Origin: Thermonema rossianum DSM 10300
GTDB taxonomy: Bacteria; Bacteroidota; Bacteroidia; Cytophagales; Thermonemataceae
Length of the DNA stretch: 64,000 bases
Reading direction: 5' to 3'
NCBI RefSeq assembly: GCF_000426825.1
Contig: NZ_KE384579.1
Coordinates: forward strand, 293,580-357,579
Shown one piece after another: positions 1 through 8,075 of the stretch; within the stretch, counting starts at the first letter, position 1; every line of letters starts with the position of its first letter. The notes below the pieces were generated by a model. That model worked only from the letters and a program-made list of their open reading frames with translations, searched no databases and was not told where the DNA came from. The translations under genes and the position numbers were made by a program.

Positions 1-34
1 GAACGGCCCTTTTTTTGTACTTGTGGCTACGAAT

Positions 35-1204
35 TTACATGTTTTTTCGCACCAACTCCACGGGGTTATCGGTGCTGAGCAGTAGTTGCAACACGTTCAC
101 TGCATGTTCTACTTCTTCGCGGGTGGTGTACCGGCTGAAAGAGAAACGGATAGCCCCACGTTCGGCGGGATGCTTGATGGCAGCCAGCACATGAGAGCCC
201 TTCACTGCACCGCTGGAGCAGGCACTACCGCCCGAAGCGGAGATGCCCTGCAGGTCTAAATGAAACAGCAACATGTCGTTGTGCGGGGAAGGGGGAAGCG
301 AAATGCTCAATACCGTGTAAAGGCTGTTGTCGATGTCGGCGCTGGTACCATTGAACGAGACGCCCGGAATCTTGGCGCGCAGCAGTTCTATCATGTGCTG
401 CTTGACGCTTCGGATATGCCGGGCATGTGCCTGCATGTGCTCCTGTGCCAGCTCCATGGCTTTGCCTAAGGCTACAATGCCCGCTACGTTTTCCGTTCCA
501 CCGCGCATGTTGCGCTCCTGTGCACCGCCGGTAATGAGCGGGTGCACTTTAGATTTTTTGCGCATATACATGAAACCGATGCCCTTAGGCGCATGGAATT
601 TGTGGCCGGAGCCTGCAAGGTAGTCTATTGGTATTTTAGACACATCGATGGGGTAATGTGCCATGGTCTGCACGGTATCGCAATGATAAAAGGCGCCGTA
701 ATGCTTGCATATGTCGGCAATCTCTTCAATGGGGTTCAGGGTGCCTATTTCATTGTTGCCATGCATGAGCGATACCAGTGCCTTGGGGTGCTTCTCTAAG
801 AGTTGTTTTAACTCATGCAACGAGATACGCCCCTGTTCGTCTACCTGCAGCAGATGCATTTTTACTACTCCTTGCGCTGCCAAGTCTTCTACGGTATGCA
901 GCACGGCATGATGTTCGGTAGGAGAAGTAATAACGTGCTGCAAACCGTGGGTGCGCACGGCACTGCGGATGGCGCAGTTATCGGCTTCGGTGCCGCCGGA
1001 GGTGAATATGATTTCGGCAGGCGAAGCGCCCAGGTATCCGGCTATTTGTTTGCGCACACGCTCGATGGCCGCCCGGGCTTGCCGCCCGTGCCAATGGGTG
1101 GAAGATGGGTTGCCGAAGGTGTCCCGCAGAAAAGGCAACATGGCATCTATTACCTCGGGAGCAACAGGGGTGGTGGCTGCGTTATCTAAATAAATACGTT
1201 TCAT
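35..1204 (-). CDS. Cysteine desulfurase (NifS/IscS-type, class V aminotransferase)
   Basis: PLP enzyme that takes sulfur from L-cysteine as a protein persulfide for Fe-S clusters or tRNA thiolation, releasing alanine. The 389 residues match the family length. Visible are the N-terminal LDNAATTP motif, the TSGGTEADN cofactor region (69-77), the PLP lysine in SGHKFH (K202) and the sulfur-carrying cysteine in the loop GGSACSSG (C329). The gene lies 17 bases downstream of glmM on the same strand, so they are probably cotranscribed, although their functions are unrelated. No IscU, IscA or Suf gene is visible here, so whether it is the housekeeping or an accessory desulfurase cannot be decided. The family assignment is firm; the exact partner is inference. 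Confidence 0.93.
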   Translation of the reverse strand: MKRIYLDNAATTPVAPEVIDAMLPFLRDTFGNPSSTHWHGRQARAAIERVRKQIAGYLGASPAEIIFTSGGTEADNCAIRSAVRTHGLQHVITSPTEHHAVLHTVEDLAAQGVVKMHLLQVDEQGRISLHELKQLLEKHPKALVSLMHGNNEIGTLNPIEEIADICKHYGAFYHCDTVQTMAHYPIDVSKIPIDYLAGSGHKFHAPKGIGFMYMRKKSKVHPLITGGAQERNMRGGTENVAGIVALGKAMELAQEHMQAHARHIRSVKQHMIELLRAKIPGVSFNGTSADIDNSLYTVLSISLPPSPHNDMLLFHLDLQGISASGGSACSSGAVKGSHVLAAIKHPAERGAIRFSFSRYTTREEVEHAVNVLQLLLSTDNPVELVRKNM

Positions 1205-1221
1205 GGAGTTCTTTCGTTTTC

Positions 1222-2616
1222 CTATTCTCTGCTGATTTGCCGGAGTTCCTTGATGTCTGCCATGAATTTTTCCACAAGATTCTCCGCAATGCTTTGTGTG
1301 GGTGCCTCCGCGTAAATACGTATGATAGGCTCGGTATTGGAACGGCGCAGATGCACCCAGGCATCGTCGAAGTGTATTTTCAGCCCATCGATGGTGCTGT
1401 GTGGTTGGCGGGCATACTTTTCTTGCAGTGCCTGCAATACAGATTCCGGATGCAAATCTTCACTTAATTCTATTTTGTTCTTTATCATGAAGAAATTGGG
1501 GTATTGTGCCCGCAAGGCAGATGCCTTTTTTCCTGATTTTGCCAAGTAAGACAAAAACAGCGCTATGCCCACCAGGGCGTCACGCCCGTAATGCAGTTTG
1601 GGATAGATGACGCCGCCGTTGCCTTCGCCGCCAATGGTGGCACCTGTTTCCTTCATTTTGGCAACAACATTTACCTCACCCACAGCCGAGGCATAATAGG
1701 GCAGCTGTTTGCGTGCGCAAACAACTTTTAATGCCTGTGTGGAAGAAAGGTTCGATACTGCCGGACCGGGCTCGTGCTGCAGCACATAGTCGGCAACAGC
1801 CACAAGTGTGTATTCTTCACCAAAGGGGCTGCCGTCTTCGCAAAAGAGCGCCAACCGGTCCACATCGGGGTCAACGGCAATGCCTATGTCGTAATTGCCT
1901 TTGGCAAGGGTGTGGCTCAATTCACTCAAGTGCTCGGGAAGCGGCTCCGGGTTGTGGGGGAAGTGCCCGGTAGGTTCGCCATACAACACTTTGATTTCTT
2001 TTACACCCAAGGCTTCCAGAAGGCGCGGCACGGCAATGCCACCCACTGAATGCACGGCATCAACAACGACACGGAAGCCGGCTGCGCGGATAGCCGCCAC
2101 GTCCACCAAATCAAGTGCTTTGATGGCTTCTATGTGGTACTCTAAAGCCTGCTCATAGGTGCTGTAGCTCCCCAATTGATGCACTTCGGCATAATGAAAA
2201 TCACCGCTGTTGGCTTTTTGAAGAACGGCTTCGCCGGTGGCTGCGTCTATGAATTCGCCTTCTGCGTTCAACAACTTAAGGGCGTTCCACTGAATGGGAT
2301 TATGACTGGCCGTGAGGATGATTCCCCCTTGGGCTTTGAGGTGAGGTACTGCCATGGCTACGGTGGGCGTGGTAGCCAGCCCCAAATCGACGACATCGAG
2401 GCCCAGGGCCTGCAAGGTACCGGTTACCAGCCGGCTCAACATATCGCCCGACAGGCGGGCATCGCGCCCAATTACTACTTTGGGGTGCCGGTTGCTTTCG
2501 CGAAGAAAGCTGCCGTATGCCGAAACAAAACGAATAATGTCAGGAGGGGTCAGGTTATCTACAGGCCGGCCGCCAATGGTTCCTCTAATTCCGGATATAG
2601 ATGCTATTAAGGTCAT
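1222..2616 (-). CDS. glmM: Phosphoglucosamine mutase (alpha-D-phosphohexomutase family)
   Basis: Interconverts glucosamine-6-phosphate and glucosamine-1-phosphate on the route to UDP-GlcNAc for peptidoglycan and LPS. The four-domain phosphohexomutase pattern is complete: N-terminal GIRGTIGG, phosphoserine loop TASHNP (S104), metal loop DPDVDR (D249, D251, D253), sugar loop EGNGGVIYP, and C-terminal phosphate-binding RRSNTEPIIR. The 464-residue length fits Bacteroidota GlmM. A phosphomannomutase/phosphoglucomutase role is the alternative, because motif reading does not settle sugar specificity in this family. It is the first gene of a likely two-gene unit with the cysteine desulfurase. Confidence 0.85.
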   Translation of the reverse strand: MTLIASISGIRGTIGGRPVDNLTPPDIIRFVSAYGSFLRESNRHPKVVIGRDARLSGDMLSRLVTGTLQALGLDVVDLGLATTPTVAMAVPHLKAQGGIILTASHNPIQWNALKLLNAEGEFIDAATGEAVLQKANSGDFHYAEVHQLGSYSTYEQALEYHIEAIKALDLVDVAAIRAAGFRVVVDAVHSVGGIAVPRLLEALGVKEIKVLYGEPTGHFPHNPEPLPEHLSELSHTLAKGNYDIGIAVDPDVDRLALFCEDGSPFGEEYTLVAVADYVLQHEPGPAVSNLSSTQALKVVCARKQLPYYASAVGEVNVVAKMKETGATIGGEGNGGVIYPKLHYGRDALVGIALFLSYLAKSGKKASALRAQYPNFFMIKNKIELSEDLHPESVLQALQEKYARQPHSTIDGLKIHFDDAWVHLRRSNTEPIIRIYAEAPTQSIAENLVEKFMADIKELRQISRE

Positions 2617-2725
2617 AATTTGCAGCTAATTTGAGAATAACACCGCAAATTACAAAAATAGGCGCTTGTGCCCAAGCAAGCAGCGCAGGAAGGGGAAGCA
2701 AACATACGTATGGGGGAAACTTAAT

Positions 2726-3424
2726 TTATGGGCGGCGGGGTGTCGCCTCTATAATGTACTGGTAAGGAAGCAGGTTTACTTCTACCTTTATAGAGTGATA
2801 GCCTGCTTGTTTGAGCTCTTGCACTACTTCATCAATAGACAGTTTGTGAGGCACAGGGGGACCTACCGGAAGCTCTGTTTTAAAAAAGTCAATGATAACG
2901 AGACGCCCGTTGGACTTAATGCCTTGTGCCGCTTTGGCAAAATACTCCGGGCGGTTTTCTATGTGGTGATAGGTATTTACCACCAAGAGCAGGTCAGCTT
3001 CTTGTGCTTTTAGCCCGCAATCGTCATATGGCACCTTGCGCACTTCTACGTTTGACAGCCCTTCTTTTGCCACTCGCTCTTTCAGGTACTTCAAAAACTC
3101 ATCGTTGACATCGGCAGCAATAACCTTTTGGGCTTGCTTTGCCAGCCGCACAGAGAAGTAGCCACTGCCTGCGCCCAAATCCATCACGGTTTTGCCCTGC
3201 AAGTCGCCCAAATAGGCAATGACCTTACCGGGCTGCTGGTAGGCATCCCGCTCCGGTGATTCGAAGTTGCGGATGAGTTCGGCCACCGGACGTTGGTGCA
3301 TGTGTGCATTGGCATCGTTGTGCTTGTCGGAGGTGTGGTTTTCCTTGTGAGGATCATGTTGGCAAGCACTCTGAAAGCTGCTCAACAAAATGAACAGCAA
3401 CAAAAGGCGGGAAATCGTTTTCAT
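2726..3424 (-). CDS. Class I SAM methyltransferase with lipoprotein-like signal peptide
   Basis: Rossmann-type methyltransferase of unknown substrate. Motif I reads DLGAGSGYFSV, followed by acidic motif II (IAADVNDEFL) and a motif IV region LLVVNTYHHI, then LVIIDFFKTE, which resembles small-molecule methyltransferases of the UbiE/Methyltransf_11 group. The start is set at the ATG at 3424, not the longer frame opening at 3490. From 3424 the protein begins with MKTISR, a hydrophobic stretch and a lipobox-like end SFQSAC, and a TAnnTTTA-like element (3452-3459, minus strand) lies in the excluded extension. A His- and Asp-rich linker follows the Cys. A SAM enzyme outside the cytoplasm is odd; the signal may be real or the protein may stay membrane-tethered. 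It diverges from the adenine methyltransferase, 82 bases apart. Confidence 0.75.
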   Translation of the reverse strand: MKTISRLLLLFILLSSFQSACQHDPHKENHTSDKHNDANAHMHQRPVAELIRNFESPERDAYQQPGKVIAYLGDLQGKTVMDLGAGSGYFSVRLAKQAQKVIAADVNDEFLKYLKERVAKEGLSNVEVRKVPYDDCGLKAQEADLLLVVNTYHHIENRPEYFAKAAQGIKSNGRLVIIDFFKTELPVGPPVPHKLSIDEVVQELKQAGYHSIKVEVNLLPYQYIIEATPRRP

Positions 3425-3506
3425 ATTCTTATGATTTTTGTTTTTTGTAGATAAAGATAAAATAAACCGGCGTTCATGCACACTAAACACCTGATAGTAA
3501 AACTAA

Positions 3507-5069
3507 ATGGCGTCTTTAAACAAAACATATGACCGTCAAAAACTGCTGGGGCAAGTATATACCCCGCGTTTTGTGGTGGAGAAGATTTTGAACGAAACGG
3601 GCTATGACGGTCCCCACATATTGGGAAAAAGCATCTTGGACCCTGCCTGTGGTGACGGTCGCTTTTTGGAAGTGGCCATTGAGCGCATCATCCGCTATTC
3701 GCCTGCGGAACAGCTGGAAAAAAACCTTGAATGTGTACACGGCTGGGACATAGACCCGCAGGCAGTGCAAGACTGTCTTGCCCGCTTGGATGCGCTAGTT
3801 CGTCCTTTGGGCGTGAAGCCACGGTGGAATATAAAAGTATGTGATGCATTACGCGAAGGCCGGCACCGGAAAGCCAAACCTTTTGATTTTATTGTGGGCA
3901 ATCCGCCTTATATACGCATTCAGCACCTGCGCGAAGAAGACCGCCGTTTCATACAACAGCACTATGCCTTTTGCCGTAGCGGCTCAACCGATATTTACAT
4001 AGCCTTCTTTGAACTGTGTTACCATCTGTTGGCCGACGGGGGCGTTTGCGGACTCATTACGCCCAACTCTTTTTTGAGCAGCGAAACTGCCCGTATCATG
4101 CGCAACTACTTTCTGGAATACGGCCTTTTGCGCAAACTCACCAATTACGGCAGCATACAACTATTTGACAATGCCACTACTTACAGTGCCATTACTATTT
4201 TTGGCAGGAAGCGGCAAGACCATTTTATTTTTGAACAGGCAAAGACCGCCCGCTCTTTTGAACAGCGAAAAGTAAGCTGTGAAGAGCTGAAAGGGAAGCC
4301 CTTTTGGCAGTTGAGCGTGCGGGCTGCGGCCCACGGCATGAACGAAGGTGTACGCCTGGGCGACATCTGCCATATTCATGTGGGCATTACCACCTTATGC
4401 GACAAAGCTTATATTTTCCAAGTTGAACCCATAGAGGGCGAGCCGGATTATGTGATTGCCCATACGTACTACCGCGGAAAGGTGAAAATGGAAAAAGCCA
4501 TTCTTAAGCCCATTATTAAAGCATCGAAATTGAAAGATCCCCACGAGCCGGTGCGCGAATTTGTTCTGTTTCCTTATGAAAAAATCAACGGGAAGCATCA
4601 AATCATTGCCGAGGAACGGCTAAAGCGAGACTACCCCTTGGCATATGATTATTTATTGAGCGTGAAGGAATGGCTGGACAAAAGGGACAATGGCAAGCCC
4701 AACCCGGTGGCGTGGTATGCTTTCGGCAGAAGCCAAGGGTTGGATACAAGCTTCGGTAAGAAGATATTGTTTTCGCCCATGAACAAGGTGCCCCGCTTTA
4801 TATTAGTGGAAAACGAAGATACTACCTTTTATTCAGGCTACTGCATCAAGTATGCCGGCAATTACGACTTCTTGTTGCGCGAGTTGAATTCCCGGCGCAT
4901 GGCGGACTTCATTGCAGTGTCAAGCCGTGATTTTCGGGGTGGCTGGAAAGCCTACAATAAAAAAGTATTACAAGAGTTTACTTTGAAGCTGCCGGAAGAG
5001 GAGCGACACTTGCTGGAGCAAAAGCAAAGAGAACGCCCCTCGCCTGCACAACAACCTTTGCCCTTTTAG
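3507..5069 (+). CDS. TaqI-like N6-adenine DNA methyltransferase
   Basis: Predicted to transfer a methyl group from SAM to N6 of adenine at a specific DNA site. It has the gamma-class layout: an FxxGxxYTP-like start (LLGQVYTPRF), SAM motif I LDPACGDGRF (44-53), and catalytic motif IV NPPY (132-135). The C-terminal part (about 260-510) matches the TaqI-type specificity domain in position and size. No restriction endonuclease gene lies next to it: the neighbours are an unrelated methyltransferase and a convergent CoA-binding protein. It may be a solitary modification enzyme, a fused type IIG enzyme that lost its nuclease, or an orphan of a former system. At 520 residues it is too short for a typical type IIG fusion. 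Confidence 0.85.
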   Translation: MASLNKTYDRQKLLGQVYTPRFVVEKILNETGYDGPHILGKSILDPACGDGRFLEVAIERIIRYSPAEQLEKNLECVHGWDIDPQAVQDCLARLDALVRPLGVKPRWNIKVCDALREGRHRKAKPFDFIVGNPPYIRIQHLREEDRRFIQQHYAFCRSGSTDIYIAFFELCYHLLADGGVCGLITPNSFLSSETARIMRNYFLEYGLLRKLTNYGSIQLFDNATTYSAITIFGRKRQDHFIFEQAKTARSFEQRKVSCEELKGKPFWQLSVRAAAHGMNEGVRLGDICHIHVGITTLCDKAYIFQVEPIEGEPDYVIAHTYYRGKVKMEKAILKPIIKASKLKDPHEPVREFVLFPYEKINGKHQIIAEERLKRDYPLAYDYLLSVKEWLDKRDNGKPNPVAWYAFGRSQGLDTSFGKKILFSPMNKVPRFILVENEDTTFYSGYCIKYAGNYDFLLRELNSRRMADFIAVSSRDFRGGWKAYNKKVLQEFTLKLPEEERHLLEQKQRERPSPAQQPLPF

Positions 5070-5078
5070 GCAGGCAGG

Positions 5079-5456
5079 CTAATATTGCCCCGTGCGCAAC
5101 ATCACCAGGGTGCAGGCCTCGACCGTTTCAATGCCTTGTGCCTGTGCCCGCTCTGCCAAGGCAGGGTTTTCGGTGCCCGGGTTGAAAATGATGCGTTGGG
5201 GTTGCAAGTTCAGTAAAAAATCATACCATTCTTGTTGGCGCAGCGGGTTCACATAAAGGGTGATGGTGTGGATGTCCCGGGGCTTGAGCATGGCTTCAGC
5301 TTCCGCTTTGGAGAGAATTTTCTGCCCAAACACTTCGCCTTTTTTGATGCCTACCGGCACAAAAGGGTGCCCATATTGCGACAGCATGCTTGCCGCAATA
5401 TAGGCATAACGGGAGAGATTGGGCGTGGCGCCTAATATGAGCGTTTTTTTATGCAT
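5079..5456 (-). CDS. CoA-binding (CoA_binding_2) Rossmann protein
   Basis: Small single-domain protein of the YccU-type CoA-binding family, usually about 120-140 residues. The N-terminus KTLILGATPNLSRYAY fits the nucleotide-binding loop, FVPVGIKKGEVFGQKIL follows, and the end has the family pattern IIFNPGTENPALAERAQ followed by VEACTLVML. The biochemical role is unknown in the family; binding of CoA or acyl-CoA is inferred from fold. It begins 21 bases after fabH on the same strand and is probably cotranscribed with it, which fits an acyl-CoA link. Its stop lies 9 bases from the stop of the convergent methyltransferase, leaving no room for a terminator. Confidence 0.8.
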   Translation of the reverse strand: MHKKTLILGATPNLSRYAYIAASMLSQYGHPFVPVGIKKGEVFGQKILSKAEAEAMLKPRDIHTITLYVNPLRQQEWYDFLLNLQPQRIIFNPGTENPALAERAQAQGIETVEACTLVMLRTGQY

Positions 5457-5477
5457 GAGCGTATGGGTTTCCCTTTG

Positions 5478-6476
5478 TTACCAGCGAATGAGTGCCGAAG
5501 CCCAAGTGAAGCCGCTGCCAAAGGCAGCCAGGCAAACCAAGTGTCCGGGTTTTACCTTGCCGGCTTCCCATGCTTCCGTCAGGGCAATGGGAATGGAGGC
5601 GGCAGTAGTGTTGCCATACTTTTGTATGTTGTTAAACACTTGGTCATCGCGCAGATTCAAGGTTTTTTGCACATGCTGGGCAATGCGCAAGTTGGCTTGG
5701 TGAGGCACCAGCAGGTCAAGGTCTGCGGGCGTGTAACCGTTGGCTTCGAGCGCTTCAAGTATGACCTCCGGAAAGCGGGTAACGGCATGTTTGAATACGG
5801 CATTACCACGCATGAAGGGCAGGTGCTTGCCTTCTTCAATCATTTGTGGGGTGAGGCGTTGTTTTAGCACAGCCCCCGGGTGCTCCAAAAACAGATCCTC
5901 GGCAAAGTTGCCGTCTGAGTGCAGGTGGGTAGATAAGATGCGATGCGCCGGATCGTCGGTAGCTTCTACCACGGCGGCACCGGCACCATCGCCGAAAAGC
6001 ACGGCTACGGCACGCCCCCGGTCGCTCAGTTCCATAATATTGGACTGTATTTCTGCACCTATGACCAGAATTTTTTTATACATGCCGCTGCGTATGTACT
6101 GGTCGGCTACCGATAGTGCATAAATAAAACCGGAGCACTGTGCCCGCACATCCAAGGCACCTATTTGGCGGAAGGGCAGCAAGCGTTGCAAAATAACCCC
6201 CGCACCGGGAAAGAAATAGTCGGGGCTAAGGGTAGCAAATACGATGAAGTCTATTTCTTCGGCAGTGATGCCGGCACGTTCCAAGGCTTGTGCGGCTGCG
6301 CGCGCCCCCATCTTGGCGGTGGTGTCTTTGCCTTCGGTAAAGAAACGGCGTTGCTCTATTCCGGTACGTTCCCGAATCCATTCGTCACTGGTGTCCATAT
6401 ACCGGGTAAGGTCATGATTGGTCACTACATTTTCCGGTACATAGAACCCCAATCCCGTAATTTTTGCGTAAGGCAT
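5478..6476 (-). CDS. fabH: 3-oxoacyl-[acyl-carrier-protein] synthase III
   Basis: Catalyses the first condensation of type II fatty acid synthesis, joining an acyl-CoA primer to malonyl-ACP. The catalytic triad is visible: Cys in RAQCSGF (C114), His in VPHQANLR (H259) and Asn in YGNTTAAS (N289). The length of 332 and the start YAKITGLGFYVPE are typical. Branched-chain primers are likely in this phylum, and the window also carries a branched-chain 2-oxoacid dehydrogenase E1 that could supply them; that link is inference. The CoA-binding protein follows closely. A 261-base region separates the start from the divergent M16 peptidase. Confidence 0.93.
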   Translation of the reverse strand: MPYAKITGLGFYVPENVVTNHDLTRYMDTSDEWIRERTGIEQRRFFTEGKDTTAKMGARAAAQALERAGITAEEIDFIVFATLSPDYFFPGAGVILQRLLPFRQIGALDVRAQCSGFIYALSVADQYIRSGMYKKILVIGAEIQSNIMELSDRGRAVAVLFGDGAGAAVVEATDDPAHRILSTHLHSDGNFAEDLFLEHPGAVLKQRLTPQMIEEGKHLPFMRGNAVFKHAVTRFPEVILEALEANGYTPADLDLLVPHQANLRIAQHVQKTLNLRDDQVFNNIQKYGNTTAASIPIALTEAWEAGKVKPGHLVCLAAFGSGFTWASALIRW

Positions 6477-6546
6477 GCGTTTGCTTTTTGGTTTGACATG
6501 GCGGGCAAAGTTACGAATGCCTTACTTTCTTAACAAAATAATGTAA

Positions 6547-6554
6547 TATCTTTG
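6547..6554 (+). promoter_or_regulatory. Possible -7 element (TATCTTTG)
   Basis: A perfect match to the Bacteroidota -7 consensus TAnnTTTG in the divergent fabH/M16 region. It points toward the M16 gene but lies about 180 bases before its start, and no clear TTG-type -33 element is seen at the right distance. A perfect 14-bp GC palindrome (6614-6627) lies between it and the gene. A long 5' leader or a chance match are both possible. Confidence 0.3.
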
Positions 6555-6737
6555 AAGAGTTCAATTGTTATTTTTCGTTTTTTTAAATCCGATGCAGCCT
6601 TGCCAACAGGGGGGCTGCCCGGGCAGCGGCAGTGGGGATATTCCCGCTTTATTGATTAATTTCACCTTTTGAAAAACAGATTTCCTGCTTTTTCTTAGTT
6701 GGGCAGTGCTTCCTTTATTCTAAATTGAAATGGCTCT

Positions 6738-7991
6738 ATGATTCACTTTGAGAAATTTACTTTACCGAATGGTTTGCGTGTAATAGTACACGAAGACCAC
6801 ACAACCCCCATGGTGGTGGTCAATACTTTATATGATGTGGGCGCCCGCGACGAGCACCCCGAAAAAACCGGCTTTGCTCATCTGTTCGAACATTTGATGT
6901 TTGGTGGTTCTGCGCATGCCGAAAGTTTTGACGAACCCCTGCAAAAAGCCGGAGGCAGCTCCAATGCTTTCACCAGCAATGACCTCACCAACTATTACGA
7001 TATTTTGCCGGCTGCCAACATTGAAACAGCCCTGTGGCTTGAGTCTGACCGCATGCTTTCTCTTTCTTTTAAGCAAGAAGTGCTGGATGTGCAAAAAAAG
7101 GTGGTGATTGAAGAGTTCAAACAGCGCTACTTGAATCAGCCCTATGGCGATGTGTGGCTGCACCTGCGCCCCTTGGCATATAAGGTGCACCCTTACCGCT
7201 GGAATACCATAGGAAAAGATATTTCGCATATCGAGCGCGCAACGATGGACGACGTGAAGGACTTCTTTTTCCGTTTTTATCGTCCGCAGCAGGCCATTCT
7301 GGTAATTGCAGGCGACATCAAGGCATCGCATGCACGGCAGCTGGTCGAAAAATGGTATGGCGATATCCCTGCCGGCGAACCATACCACAGACAATTGCCT
7401 CAAGAGCCCCCTCAAACTCAGGCCCGCTTTCAAGAAGTGAAGGCTGCCGTGCCCTTGTCTGCTATTTACAAGGCGTATCATATGGTAGGGCGTACCCATC
7501 CGGATTATTATGCCACCGACATTTTGAGCAACGCATTGGGCGCCGGCGAGTCGTCGCGCTTGCACAAAGCCCTGGTACAAGAACAACGCCTGTTTCATGA
7601 AATATATGCTTACATCATGGGGCACTTGGACCCCGGCTTATTGGTGATTCAGGGCAAACTGAACGAAGGGGTCTCCATAGAAGCTGCCAACCGCGCCATA
7701 GAGCAAGTGGTGGAGCAGCTGCTGCAAGAAGGCGTGCAAGCGCGGGAACTGGAGAAAGTAAAAAACCAAGCCGCTACCGATTGGGCTATGGGTAACGTAG
7801 AGTTGATGAACCGTGCGCTTCATTTGGCTTATTTTGAGCTGTTGGGCGATGCAGCAAACATAGAGCATGAGCTTGAGCGTATTCGTGCCGTAAGCCTTGG
7901 CGACATAAACCGTGTAGCTGCCGAAGTACTTAACCCCAACAATTGCAGCACCCTCTTTTACATAGCAGAACCGGGCAGTGAGGCGAAGTAG
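6738..7991 (+). CDS. M16 family zinc peptidase (insulinase/pitrilysin type)
   Basis: Single-unit M16 metallopeptidase of 417 residues. The inverted zinc motif HxxEH is present as HLFEH (H48, E51, H52), with the distal glutamate region VVIEEFKQR about 70 residues later. The second, inactive half-domain (about 170-400) carries the usual YRPQQAILVIAGD start. There is no signal peptide, so it is predicted to be cytoplasmic or leaderless. Bacteroidota often encode catalytic and non-catalytic M16 subunits side by side, but only the catalytic form is seen here. An aldehyde dehydrogenase follows 84 bases later on the same strand. The substrate is unknown. Confidence 0.9.
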   Translation: MIHFEKFTLPNGLRVIVHEDHTTPMVVVNTLYDVGARDEHPEKTGFAHLFEHLMFGGSAHAESFDEPLQKAGGSSNAFTSNDLTNYYDILPAANIETALWLESDRMLSLSFKQEVLDVQKKVVIEEFKQRYLNQPYGDVWLHLRPLAYKVHPYRWNTIGKDISHIERATMDDVKDFFFRFYRPQQAILVIAGDIKASHARQLVEKWYGDIPAGEPYHRQLPQEPPQTQARFQEVKAAVPLSAIYKAYHMVGRTHPDYYATDILSNALGAGESSRLHKALVQEQRLFHEIYAYIMGHLDPGLLVIQGKLNEGVSIEAANRAIEQVVEQLLQEGVQARELEKVKNQAATDWAMGNVELMNRALHLAYFELLGDAANIEHELERIRAVSLGDINRVAAEVLNPNNCSTLFYIAEPGSEAK

Positions 7992-8075
7992 AGCAGTATC
8001 CTGTTTGATTGACTGCAGGCAGAACAATTATTTGCAGGAAAATGTTAAATTCGTTGAGAATCAACTTAAAAAGCC

